Below, piece by piece: positions 47,489 to 59,139 of a stretch of DNA of 64,000 bases; positions within the stretch are counted from its first letter, which is position 1; each line of letters starts with the position of its first letter. The stretch is taken from positions 124,001 to 188,000 of the forward strand of contig CANPUZ010000062.1 of the NCBI GenBank assembly GCA_947579665.1, given 5' to 3'. Source of the DNA: Sympetrum striolatum. Its lineage: Eukaryota; Arthropoda; Insecta; Odonata; Libellulidae. The notes under the pieces are model-generated. The model saw only the letters and a list, made by a program, of their open reading frames with translations. It searched no databases and was not told the origin of the DNA. The position numbers were made by a program, and so were the translations under genes.

Positions 47489-49025
47489 CAGTGACGCGAG
47501 AAGGGGCTCTGAAACGAAAACTGAGAATAACCTTCGAGAAAATTGCTTTTAATTTAATAACGATGATTTCAATTATTCAATTTGAAAGGAAAATATTTTG
47601 CGGAGAGAATCTCTCAACTTTGACTTTCAACGATGGATATGGAGGTATCGTTCTGGTTTTCAAATTTCAGAATTAAGGGAGGATTTTAGGTTTGGTTGAA
47701 AAAAGCCCGCGAACGATAATTTAGAATTCAACGCATCTGCCTCTGTTTAGAGGCCATATCTACATTCATTTAAGCGTTTTAAGCTAATTCATTATGAAAA
47801 ATAATTATTTTATAAAAAAAATTATTTCGGAGAAACTCGAGTGGACTGTTTTCCGCTGGGATTAAATTTCCACTTAGTAAGAGGCAAAGAGGAGGATTTT
47901 ATCTTGATTTTCTGATTACAATAATATCCATGGCCTTCAGAGCATCTTTCGAGTTTTGAGCTAACATTATTACTGCAGAAGATCCTTATACCAGTAAATT
48001 TATGTCAAGCCTATATCATTATTATTCCATTATTAAATTATTTTAGCTTTCCTCCATATTCTTGTGTAAAACAAGGAAATGGATTTAGATAAACTTCATA
48101 ACAGGTAAAATGAAAAACATTATGGTTGCAAAACTGTTCGGTTCATCATCAATTTAGGCGAACTGAATGTACAGATGTGATGATGAATTGAACAGCTCTT
48201 AACTGTTTGCGTATGAATCTATGTTGACTTGAAATTTTTTCACAGCGTTCTCTATTTTACTCCTTTTAGGACAGATGTAGCACGATACGTCGTGTATCAG
48301 GAAATACCTCGAGAGTGGTAGTTATTGATAAATTCGTTCACGGATTCAAGTCGTCGAATTTCCGAGTGGTACCTCTCGCCTTTATGCCCAGTGTATTTGA
48401 GAGTGAATGGGAAGAGCCGCATCGATTCACTTGTTACGCTCCGAATTATATTCATTTTACTTAAAAAAATTGATCGATATATGCAAGAATATGTTGAATT
48501 TTAACACAGCGAACATGCTCGAAAATGGTTAACAGGGATCATCAAATTTCTCAGTGAGAGCGTATCCAAATTATAGTGTATTCGTGGGCCTCATATTTCA
48601 CTTCATCTGACCCTCGGGCAGTAGGTTTGGGGACCCCTGCGCTTAATAATCTTGTCTTGTTTCGTGTTCCACTTGGTATGACCTTTTATATTTCCTTTGA
48701 ATGTAATTCAAGTGAAATTTTACGAGTATGACGTTAAATCTTTTTTGTTGCTACTCTGCCTCTGTTGCCAATATCTGGCGAAGTCCTCCTGAGATCGACT
48801 GAGCTCATCTGGAGTTGCTTCACCGAGACAATATCAGCAATGTGCAACACACACAACCATTCTCTGATCGTAATCTGATTGCAATACTTATATAGGCAAA
48901 CAAACTCACAACGGTTATAACAAATTGCACTTTGACCAACTCTCACTATGCTGCATGTAGTGGCAGAACGGTGACTTAGACACAGTTATACCCTTTTTCG
49001 GAACTGAAGGCGGCTGAGCCAAGAG
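47489..49025. other. gene-free stretch with a hairpin
   Basis: AT-rich DNA without recognisable genes. An 18-bp fully paired RNA-type hairpin (two G-U pairs, 26-nt loop) lies at 48,134-48,195. The minus-strand frame 48,734-48,946 carries no motif. Confidence 0.45.
48134..48195. repeat. 18-bp hairpin with 26-nt loop
   Basis: CTGTTCGGTTCATCATCA (48,134-48,151) pairs with TGATGATGAATTGAACAG (48,178-48,195) over all 18 positions if two G-U pairs are allowed. There is no pairing beyond the stem, so it is shorter than a normal microRNA precursor. Confidence 0.5.
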
Positions 49026-49875
49026 GTACAGCTAACAGCAAAAAAAAGTTACCACCCCTGACCCACCAAGAAATTCTAAGTCCAAAATTCGGGCCGGCGA
49101 GCCTTTCTCTCGAAAAGGGAGGAAGAGAAAAGAAAGATGGAGAACATGGTACGTTACGCTAGCTCGGCTCTCGCGTTTGGATGGAGAATTTTCGTTATTT
49201 ATATAATGATCATTTACAACTATCCATTATCTGCCGCAACATTTGATGTGTTAACGCGTACTATTTAATTTGACGACGATCAACTGGAAGATAACTAAAG
49301 AAATGAATCGAATTGAATGCAGCATTCAAAGTCACTCTCACTTTAATTTTCGATAACAGATTATTAAATCATTTCCAAAACAATACAAATGAATTTAACT
49401 GAATACAACATTCGGTATCAAATTAACTCACATTTCGTTTTTCGAAAATCGATCGTATAAATCACTTCCAACGATTGATTATGCTCATCAATGTGAACGA
49501 AACCAGCAACTTTTCTCTTCTTCCTAATTTCAAATAGGCCAAAAAGCAGGATCTCGGATTCAAAAATGGCATTTGTCGTCAGGGGGACCGGCTGTTTATA
49601 CTCACAAAACTTTTCGTGTATTCCGTAAAAAATCTCAAAAATTCAATTCGGAAACAACAATAAACGACCAAAATAAGGTTTTCTATTCATTTACTCTGCT
49701 ATTGGTTCTTGTCTCAATCTCGTATGACTATTATTTTTAATTTAATTTTGCAAAAGAAATGAAGCATGCAGAGACAAAAATGAACTTTACGTGCATTTCT
49801 CACGGAAATGCTTTGACTCGTCTGGGATCGAAGCAAGGACGAAGTGTCACCATTTTTTACAATATAAACACTTTC

Positions 49876-49912
<37 letters not shown>

Positions 49913-52560
49913 CCGAGTGGTTTTCGAGTTTTGCGGGCACAAACATACGCAGGCTGAATTTTAATATATAAGATATGTGCATGATTCGGTAGATCATCGT
50001 AATTTGATTGCTTTTAGAAACCTTTCGTTTAACTTTCCCAATTGAAAATCGTTCTATTATCAAGAGAAATAAGTAAGGAATAAACACAAGGAAATAAAAG
50101 TGCCAAAACTTCCACACAGAAAGTCGTATAACTTTGACAAAATTATTTATTTCTTTGTGTTTAGTTACCTATGGAGTTCCTCAAAGTTAAAGCTCATTTG
50201 ATTGATTTAAGTAACGAATATTCTTTTCTAGATTACCATTTCCCCTTACTCTCGTGACTACTATAGATTGTATAATCCATTAATTTGTAAAATTAAATTA
50301 TCCTTATAACAACACTGTAGAAAAATTCACACAATTAGCTTCGACGCTTACTATCACTATCTTCAACATTTACATAAATACGCGATCCTCCATATGGCAT
50401 GTGCCTGGAGAAAAGAAGGGAACAAAAATGTTACCTGCCCTTGAAAGGGTAGAATACCGGGAAAACTGTTAAACAGGACAAAACGAAATAGGTGGGGGAG
50501 AAGGGCAAGATAATCCTTTTGTTGCCAAACGGGAATGGAAAGGAAAAACTTTCTCGTTGGGAGAAGAGTATTTGGGTTGCAATTTGCTTGATTCATTTTG
50601 ATGTTATCTAAAATAATGTGTTCGCTAGCCTTCTCTGATATATGTTTAATTTTTAGCTCGCAATTAGAAGAATGACTCGAAGAAATAAATCTCTCATAAA
50701 GTGGGACTGCAGAGCAACAGATTAGAAATATTGTATGTTCTTCGGCCTAAAACTTACGAGATCTCACTGTTTATCTGATGTGGATTAAATGAAAATAATA
50801 ATAAATAGCTTGATGAAACCACTGTCCTAAAAATTGGATCCATGGATTCCTTATCGTTTCAAAGTAATGGCTTCCAGTAAATACTGTAGTAAATGGCCAG
50901 CGGTAGACGTCCTTTTGGTAAAATTCTCGAAATTTTATTTCTCAAAAGTTACTCCTCTCGTATTTTTAGCTATTTATTGATCAACGAATCACCTCCGAAG
51001 AGTATTACAATTTGTTTATTTCAAAGTTCTCAGTATTTTAAGAAAACCATCTTTTAATTATCAGTTATGGAAAATGATAAGACCGCTATCCGTAGATCTG
51101 TTACTTTTGCATGACAATGGGTTAATCGAGGTCTAACCAAACCTAAGACTTGGCTAAAGGTATGAGTTTTTAGTACCCGACACAGAATGGGCAAGTTATT
51201 GCGTGTGTGTTACAGTAATGACGATTATAATTGAGTTTAAATACGTATTTAAATGACATCCTTATTTTTTATTTTATAAACCAGGTGAGATATACTAGCA
51301 AATTTTATAAGTGAATCAAGATGAGTTTATCGTTTTGGCTATCATCAACACTGAGAGAAAAATATATTCACTTGCTTTTGGTGTTTTTTATATTAATTTT
51401 AAAGGTTCTTAAAATCTACGAAACTAATAACTGTGTCTATCTTTTAATGGAATAAAAGAATTGAAAACCCTATACATCCAATGATAGTAATAAAAAAGAA
51501 CCAAAGGAACGCTAGTTTACGCAAATAGCTATCTCTTAAATTTTCCCGTTTTGTTGTTGATTGATTTGTAAGGATGTCCCAAAGGTTTATGAAAAACATT
51601 GGTTAGAAGAAATAGCGAAAAAGGCTTGAAAAGTTGAATGTAAATATTGAGAACTTAATATTGGAATTGGCATTTTACGAAGCTTAAGTTTCTACGGGAG
51701 TGATCTTTCTATGGTTAATATATGTTTAATTCTATTGCTGAAAGCAGAGACGGTCCGAGACATGGGCAGTCTGGGAGACCGTTCCCAGTGTTTGTGTGCT
51801 CTTCTCAGATCCCTTGAAGATTCTCAATGATAAAATTATACGCGTAGCTTACGGAATTTTAACGATTACACCCGGTCACAATATTTAGTTAAACTTTCTT
51901 TTATCCATTAAGGGGAACTAGTTCTAAACGTCTGCCTGCCCAGAATATCAATAATCTTCAGATTACCCCTTCCCGATGATTGTAATCAATTTCCTTCGCA
52001 ATGGATGCAGCTTTCTTTGGTTCAAGTTCTCTGAATAATTTCCTTATAGTCAAATTGATTAAAGAAGCCGTTACTTTGTGAAATAGTGTTATATAAGAAA
52101 TTTTGAATCTTTGTCCTTAGTTATTTCCGCCATTTCTTATAGTCGTTGAGCAATGACTATATTTTTACGGAAATTACATTTAGTAAAACTACTAAATCAG
52201 GCGTAATCAATTTGAGTTGCCCTTACATCGGTAACAGCCGTTTAATAATTAGAATTTAGGCTTCGTATTTTCCCTTTCCTTTTTTTAATGAGAGGCCAGT
52301 TAAGTCCATCAGCCATTATCAGATACAGCACTAGAAATACTGACATCTCATACTTATTACCCATAATTACTCTTAAATATGATGGGTAAAGCTTCCCTTC
52401 TGGGGAAATATTTCTTATTGTCAGGAGAATCTATTACTGCTTAATATTAATGCTGGTTTCATGGGCCTCGCCTATTCTTCCTTAAAAGTTTTTGGTTTAA
52501 AGATAAGGAAGACATTTACGATATCTTGAAGGTGCAGAAATTTAAATGTGTGAATTCCTC
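49026..52560 (+). repeat. 3.5-kb repeat, copy 1
   Basis: Begins GTACAGCTAACAGCAAAAAA and is collinear with 60,115-63,665 for its whole length, with small indels and scattered substitutions (visually about 95% identical). It holds no long frame. Inside, at about 49,820, CTGGGATCGAAGCAAGGACG matches the T-arm-like box of the satellite monomers. A (TA)n run at ~49,877-49,909 is much longer here than in copy 2. Confidence 0.9.
49877..49909. repeat. (TA)n microsatellite
   Basis: About 16 uninterrupted TA dinucleotides inside the 3.5-kb repeat copy 1. Confidence 0.95.
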
Positions 52561-54376
52561 GGCATTTATGATTAACTGGCGGAAGCTCTAATTATATGCA
52601 TGAATGTATGCAAATTGTATGCATATTTTTATATGCCTACGTGATTATATCCTACTAATTTTCGAAGCAAAATAAATTTACAGTGATAATAAATAATTTC
52701 GACTATGATAGGTCTATTGTTAATGGTTTATGAATTTTGGATGTAAATGAACGATTTAGAAGTAAGTTCACATAACACCAAATGCAGTAGGTAAGGAAAA
52801 TGAAACTTGAACACTGCCACAAAAATCGGAACTTTTTCGAATGGTTGATCTCATTTACATTCTCTCTGGCTGAACCATTGAAAAAATATTTTTCCGGTCA
52901 CCTTCTAACCTGCATTATTTTCTCTTAAAATGGCTTACATCGTTTTCTCAATCATGTAATTGAACCATTTTCTCAATCTTATAAACAGCCTACATCCCAG
53001 GATCTGTGCACATCACTTCTGAGCCTGTTTACCAAATTATCTTTACATTTTTAGATGTATTGCCTTAGTGTTGAAGAGAATCAGCATTCTCTTCTTAGTA
53101 AGCATAAAATTTTCCATATCCCCATTGTTTATTTTCCTATCATCGTCTCCATGCTTTATGTAAAAAATATATAAGTAATTAACTGTAACACCATTCATAT
53201 TCCTTCATTGACGAACTTTTCATTATATTTCCGTCCACATCTAAGAATGGCATTTTCAAGCAATTTTCTATCTCACACAAATACCCTAAAAGATGCGTCG
53301 AATTTTAGTCGGACTGAAAACGTATCCTGTCACCACTGCATGGAAGACCCTTTTTCTTTCCTCTCTCACCCCCACGGAGAAGCTACCTTTGTTTCGTCGA
53401 GAAGGCCGGTATGAATGGCACTCATATACCGTTATGTAGACGAAAACAAGGAGAGCAGAAATAGCACCAAAGGGGACTGACCGCTGAAATCCGTAGTAGC
53501 AGATTTAAATTTATTATTCATGCATGAGTGCATTACGTGTATATTTTAAAAATGGAGTTGTTATGTCTAAAATTGTTGGCTCATACCTTTTTCCAATGTT
53601 GAAATTATTAATCGTTTTAGCATTCAAACATTTATTACGGAGAAGGTGTAAATGAAAGGAATTAAATAATTAGAAGTATATTATTCAATTCTAATGGTGC
53701 TTGACTCGACTCTGCGCGACTAGTCCTTCTGATTTAATTATTCAAAAGAAATGTTCGCACATACAATATAAAGCGGTTTGTTAAAAGACTACAGGTTCGA
53801 TAGTAGTAAGTCCTAAACGACCGGAGCCCTCGGCTGAGTATCCTTCAAGAATATAACTCTGTATAGACAATAATTATTTGATATATTCCTTAGCTGTGAT
53901 TTACATGACGAAATACGCGACAACATGACCCTATTCTCAACGATAATGATTTTCGCAGCCCGATGGCGAAAAGATTATTGCGAGATTATAGCGAGGACAG
54001 ATGGCCTATACTGATATCATCTCACATAAAGTATAAAGTGTGCTACTATTTAAATTATTTAAATCAAAATTCCCTGCAAATGTAAATGGCGTCCAAACAA
54101 CGTGGCGACTTTCACAAATTCGTTTTCAATGAAAACTAGCAACTTATTTCCTATTTGAATTCCACTATCACATATCATTATTTTTAATAGCAGGTATTGT
54201 TTCATTATTACCCCATTTTTATTCTTATTACATTTTTTTAATTTCCCCTTCTTCCGTTGACCTAATTTACAGTAGTTCATATTCTCTTAATTATCGTATC
54301 ATAATCTTTACGAAAACGATCATCCTGCGGGCATGGGAGCATTAACTGAAATAACCAATTTCATTCTAAATCTGCA
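52561..54376. other. gene-free stretch
   Basis: No motif-bearing frame. Near 53,700-53,820 weak monomer-like sequence (CTTGACTCGACTCTG, ACTACAGGTTCGATAGTAG) again recalls the satellite box. The frame 53,208-53,414 is unsupported. Confidence 0.45.
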
Positions 54377-54691
54377 TTGATGGAATATTTTATGTTAGGA
54401 GGAGATATGAGCAGCCAAAGTAATTCATGTCCAATACTTTATGAAGAAGAGCGAATTACGCTTGAGATTCAAGCCGATTTAACGAAATACGAATTTAATA
54501 CTTTCATAATACAATACTGCTTCTACCGCATCAAAAGCAATGACTTTCAGCAATTATTTATAAAATATATATCGTCACAAAAGCCTTCAAAACGTGCCAG
54601 GCATAAAGAGGAAGACGAAAAGCGCGCTCAAAACAGAGAATCTGAAAGACTCGCCCTTCTCGAGTTATGCTGGTTGCATCGAAGGTGGTAA
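54377..54691 (+). CDS. hypothetical 104-codon frame, charged C-terminus
   Basis: I do not recognise this frame. Its second half is strongly charged (KPSKRARHKEEDEKRAQNRE then SERLALLELCWLHRRW) and helical in character, unlike random AT-rich frames around it. A possible acceptor (tgactttcag) at 54,550 precedes the charged part in phase 0. The stop codon lies inside a GGTGGTAACTTTTTT block that also ends the two 3.5-kb repeats (in reverse), so the frame may belong to a related mobile element rather than to the Unc13-4-like host gene downstream. Either is possible. It could equally be a host exon into which similarity is coincidental. Confidence 0.3.
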   Translation: MMEYFMLGGDMSSQSNSCPILYEEERITLEIQADLTKYEFNTFIIQYCFYRIKSNDFQQLFIKYISSQKPSKRARHKEEDEKRAQNRESERLALLELCWLHRRW

Positions 54692-54714
54692 CTTTTTTAT
54701 GCTGCTAGCTGTAC
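54684..54714 (-). repeat. shared terminus of the 3.5-kb repeat family, inverted
   Basis: On the minus strand it reads GTACAGCTAGCAGCATAAAA then AAGTTACCACC, matching the first bases of both 3.5-kb copies (GTACAGCTAACAGC, AAAAAAGTTACCACC) in inverted orientation. Weaker similarity (GACTCGCC/GGCTCGCC with GAAAG) continues ~40 bp further. Confidence 0.65.
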
Positions 54715-55462
54715 ATAAGCAGGTAATTTTTGTGAGAAATTAACACATAATTATAAAGAATTCAGCAAAGGATATTTTGAACATTAAATTTAGGTATTTG
54801 CATCTCATCTTCTCAAAGTTCTATGAAGATAAGATTATATGTACTGTTTCCTTACTATATCAAAACTTCTATGCTCATCAAAAATTGATTTTTTTCTGGT
54901 AGAATGAACCTGTCCTCCTTGGTCTTCAATTTATTAGATTATTATTATTTTTTGTTGTTTTATTTGAAAAATTCCTTTCCTAATTTATCTTCTATTTGTT
55001 TGAATTTATCAGAGTGTCTCCAATTGAGTTAATTTTGTCTGTGTTAATCGTAACATAATGATTCCTAGCATAACATGTGATATAATGCTCTACAGTTAGT
55101 TGAAATGGAATATTAATTTAATAAAAATGCATTCTTAAAACATCTAACCAGTTTCTATTGACTATAAACATTATTAAAAATAAGATCAATAAATCAAACA
55201 ATAATATAATACGTATATTAGTAGAAAAACAAATATACAGAAACAATTACATGCACCAATCTGATAAAATCACCGGGCTTAATTGAAAATATCTATTACT
55301 ATGAGTGAATAATTAAATCTTGCCTATCTATTTTGTGTTTGACACTCGCAAAAATATTTTCATAATTTCTCTTAGGTCGTGATTAACATGATAGTATTGT
55401 CTTCTTTTTTCTGATTTAGATTTTATCCATTCAAGGTTGTTGAGCCATCTACATAGATTTTT
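54715..55462. other. gene-free AT-rich stretch
   Basis: Nothing recognisable. It may be intron of the Unc13-4-like gene. Confidence 0.4.
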
Positions 55463-56307
55463 ACTTTCTCCATATACGTAGTATAGAGAAAGTATTGTAT
55501 TCGCAAAAAAATTCGACCTCCAGATTTCGACGGAAATAGATGTTTTGGGGCCCATAGACCATGTTTTAGCTATTTTCCCGAACATGTCTGTCTGTGTGTC
55601 TGTCTGTCTGTCTGTCTGTGGTTAAAAAGTTTGTGTGTGCTCTATCTTAAAAAGCAATTATCCGATCATTTTCAAAATTCATATTTAGTATTTCCCTAAC
55701 AATACCAAGAGTTGATTAGTTTTTGGAGAATATCGCTTAACCGGAAGTTACGGTTTATCCGGAACAAATTTTTGTTTCTTAAATATCTCTGTAAGAATGC
55801 AATATAGGTATATACAATTACATACATAAGTTATAGATAATGTACTTTACTACAACTTTTGTATTAAAAATGTTTTCGTAACACTGATTGTTTAGGAGTT
55901 ATTCTTCAATAATGGTTAACCGGAAGTTGTTGTTTACCCAGAAAAGGAAGTTTTTCATATATATCTCTGTCAGAATGCAATATAGGTATATACATTTACA
56001 CACAAAAATTGTACATTATGTATTTTACTACAACTTTTGTAAAAAACATTTTTTCGTAACACTGATTGTTTAGGAGTTATTCTTCAATAATGGTTAACCA
56101 GAAGTTGTTGTTTACCCAGAAAAGGAAGTTTTTCATACATATATCTATCAGAATGCAATTTAGGTATATACAATTATGTACCAAAGTTGTAGATAATGTT
56201 ATTTACTACAAAGCTTGTATGAAACATTTTCCTGTATCACTCATTGTTTTAGAGTTATTTATATATTACCGGCATAGGCTTATGTTTTCAATAAATACGG
56301 AGAAAGT
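55463..56307. mobile_element. 845-bp TIR element with 178-bp internal tandem repeats
   Basis: Left end ACTTTCTCCATAT (55,463) and right end ATACGGAGAAAGT (to 56,307) are inverted repeats. Inside are a (GTCT)n run at ~55,585-55,620 and three tandem ~178-bp repeats anchored at TTAACCGGAAGTTACGG (~55,738), TTAACCGGAAGTTGTTG (~55,916) and TTAACCAGAAGTTGTTG (~56,094). No transposase is encoded; short frames such as 55,888-56,073 and 56,066-56,380 are repeats of each other because of the tandem structure. It is a non-autonomous element. Confidence 0.75.
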
Positions 56308-57030
56308 CATGTGTTGGCCACATCAGATTTTTTATGTAGTAATTGTGACAACTCCAAACTCCCCCTCCTTTTTGAATTGAATTATCTGCTCTATTACATA
56401 TATCTTTGTTTGGTTGTTACGCCGTAACACAACCAATACAAATATTTATGTTAAAACTGTTAAATCATATCTCTTTTATCTCTTATTGATAGATGACATG
56501 CCTTTACAAAAAGGTAGTATGTAATAGTTGATGGTTATCCACCAGAATTATCTGAATAGTAAATAATTATTACAGATAATCTTCTTATCATCTTTTGCTA
56601 GAGTACTTACAAAATACTGCAAATTTATACAAGAGTTGTTGGTTCAGTTATGGATGAGAATAACCAATACATGGTTGTTTAATGTATTTACAGCCAGTTG
56701 AATTTTTTTCCATAATGTTAGACGATCCTTTCCTTTGTGAAGTGTTGAAGCTTTGAGCAATTAAAAGAAATTGTATTGCTTCGTTAATTGAGCCTATAAT
56801 TCCATCATTTAATATCAAAGTATTACTGCTCTAGAAATAATCAGAAGGCAGATATTTTCTCACAATAATGTTTTTTAAAAAGGTGTTTAGAGACTATCCT
56901 CTCTCTTTTTAGAAATATTAAATGCAAACCTTCCATTATCTCTTTAATGTTAGTGATTATATCTAAGAAAACCTTTCTCTGGTCTCTGAGTGTAGCATAT
57001 AGTTGGATTTTCATTTCTTTCTTTTTTCAG
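56308..57030 (+). other. likely intron sequence upstream of the Unc13-4-like exon
   Basis: No repeats or frames of note. A T-rich run CTTTCTTTTTTCAG just before 57,031 is a strong polypyrimidine tract and 3' splice site. Confidence 0.55.
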
Positions 57031-57189
57031 CTTGAAGAACTGTATTCTGAGCTACTCTATGAAATACTTCACATGATTGGTGATGGCAATGAGGAGGAAA
57101 GAGAAGATTTATTTTCATACGTGAGGGAAGCTTTCAAGTTTGAAGAGCTGATACACAATGAACTTCTGGAAAATGCGAAGGCTAAAGAG
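57031..57189 (+). CDS. internal exon of a Munc13-4/BAIAP3-family (Unc13-4-like) gene
   Basis: A 159-bp (53-codon), phase-0 exon between cttttttcag and AAAGAG|gtaaag. It encodes LEELYSELLYEILHMIGDGN, then EEEREDLFSYVREAFKFEEL and IHNELLENAKAKE. This is the short helical segment that in Munc13-4 and BAIAP3 immediately precedes the first C2 domain (pattern LYxEALYxxLH...LLxYxxExFxxxxEEH). Family members are Ca2+-regulated priming factors for vesicle exocytosis at membranes. The frame stays open past the donor for 20 codons, but that part does not resemble the family, and the C2 domain is not found in the remaining 6.8 kb, so the next exon is probably outside the window or beyond a long intron. 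No upstream exon was identified with confidence. This is the only convincing host coding sequence here. Confidence 0.7.
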
Positions 57190-57299
57190 GTAAAGTCTCC
57201 AAAGAGCATTCTTATTACTACAAAAGATTCTCAGAAATTTGTGCTGTGATTGAATTGCAAAAATTGTGGCACTAATGGCCAGTTGGCCCTCTCTGAGTT

Positions 57300-57480
57300 A
57301 TTCTCTGTATAGCTAACCAGATTACTCAATCCGGGATAGAGACTGCTTCAACCAACTAAGCTATCCCACCAGAACATTTTCTCAAACCGTTTTGGGAAAT
57401 TTGTAGTTAGAGGGAGATCCCGGGTTTGATTCCTGGTTTCTTGCAGACTTTTTTCAAGTCCGTTTTTCCTTGGGAACTTT
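57300..57480. repeat. tRNA-derived SINE-like fragments, head-on arrangement
   Basis: On the minus strand TGGTGGGATAGCTTAGTTGG (57,347-57,366) contains a good tRNA A box (TAGCTTAGTTGG). On the plus strand GATCCCGGGTTTGATTCCTGG (~57,416-57,436) has a B-box/T-arm form with T for C in the box. The two boxes are on opposite strands, so they cannot be one tRNA promoter. They look like pieces of tRNA-related SINEs, inverted or rearranged. Confidence 0.45.
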
Positions 57481-58611
57481 TCAAACCAATAAACCAAGAA
57501 AAGAAAGTTATAATTAAGTCTATAGAGCCACCTCAACTCAATATTCATTCTCACTTCTTCTGAGTGAACAATTTCTTCAATTGAGACAAAATTTACTTAA
57601 ATAATATAAAAATAAACTCAAAAATCACATTAGTATAAGGAGACAGTTTCAGATAAGCACAAATGGATAAAGGAAACAAATATTAAACTGAAATAAGAGA
57701 AATAAATTGAATATCACTCTGAAAACCATGGGTGAATATTCTTCACGGAAAGTAAGTGTATTTTAGAGCTAACTGGCATCGCAATACTAAAATGCACAAC
57801 GTAAGCACAGAACACAATCAAGTAATTAAACATTTAAGACAACCGCAAATAATTATATTCAGCATTCTGCATATAACAAAACCTTAAATCACTTTACTCC
57901 TTTTTGTTCATTTTTCACTTGATATTAAATGAAATGGGAAATGAAGATAATGTAAATTTAAAACATAAAAAGAAAAGATGACTAATCCTATCATTCACTG
58001 ATCTCTTTCTTGCTTCCCATTATGACAGCAAATCAGGAAGAGCAGGAATCAACCCTGCATAACATAAATATATTTATATTAATTGCCAATAAATTTCACC
58101 TCAAAGAAATCAATATTTTATTTAATAGAACCGTTAATTCCACATTTATTGCTGGGTATCCCAGCTGGGATATTATGACTTCTGTTAGATATGTTTAAAG
58201 TATCAGAATTATCTTAATATCTCTTAAAAAAGTTCTGCTGAATAGCAAATGGACTTAAGGAATTGTTGAGGCATTTTTACAATTCACCATTTTATTCTAT
58301 TCTTCCAATATGGGTTCCAGGTGGGAAAAATTTCTCTGCAGGCAGAATTTAATTCCAGCAGAAATCGGAATTATGAGTTGCTGAATCGCTCGAACAATTC
58401 TATTCTAAAAAGTACCAAAATGGCCTACCAAGATTCCTACGAAAACTGAATTCGATTTGTGTAAAAATTGTTACAGAATTGCCCTTCTGGTGAGATATTT
58501 CCTCCAGATTATATTGTTTATCATAAAGATTGGCTCTATAGAATAGGTGGAGGATGTTTATCGCTGTAAAGGAATCTTTAAAGAGTCGGTGCATTGACTT
58601 CTTAGAGATCA
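57481..58611. other. gene-free stretch
   Basis: No supported gene. The frame 58,010-58,198 carries no motif. If the Unc13-4-like gene continues to the right, this is intron. Confidence 0.45.
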
Positions 58612-58995
58612 GTGCATGCGAAATGGTATGGTGCTCGGTTCTTGGACGGAGTGGAAAGAAGGTATTCTTTTGTTCCTTTTTATCGGCCTCCGGATGGTGG
58701 TATCGGATATATAGAGAAACTAGCTGATTCATTAGAGAATATTTGGAAGAAAGTGAAGGATCCTATCATGGTTGTAGGAGGGGATTTTTACCTTCCCCAT
58801 ACTGATTGGGAGAATTTATCGAGTTTGTACTCTGGTAGAGAGATGGCTATGTCGCAGACATATGCTTTAGATCAACTTAATAAGAAGGTTACGAGGATGA
58901 TTTGCTCAGGTCAAGGTAGTGTACTCGATTTATTAGCCACTTTGCATTCTCATGTTTTCAATGGTCCAAATATTATTGCCCGAACTATGATATAA
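58612..58995 (+). pseudogene. non-LTR retrotransposon endonuclease fragment
   Basis: The frame encodes the C-terminal half of an AP-endonuclease-like (EEP) domain of a LINE-type ORF2. It reads FVPFYRPPDGGIGYIEKLAD, then IMVVGGDFYLPHTDWEN (the GDFNxPxxDW active-site block with Tyr for Asn), then GSVLDLLATLHSHVFNGPNI (the SxLDLxxT block). The frame has lost the N-terminal endonuclease part and stops before the SDH motif and reverse transcriptase. The Asn-to-Tyr change in the active-site block would already inactivate it. Probably Jockey/CR1/L2 type; clade not resolved. Confidence 0.8.
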
Positions 58996-59139
58996 TAAGT
59001 GCAGTTATTAAAGCAAAAATAGTAAAATCCTTCAAGCCACTGCAGCAGGTTTATATGTTTTGCAAAGCATAATTTTTGGAATTCAGGAATTCTATCTATG
59101 CGAAGAGGGAAGACTTCTGCTGTTTTTTGAGTAGTTTTA

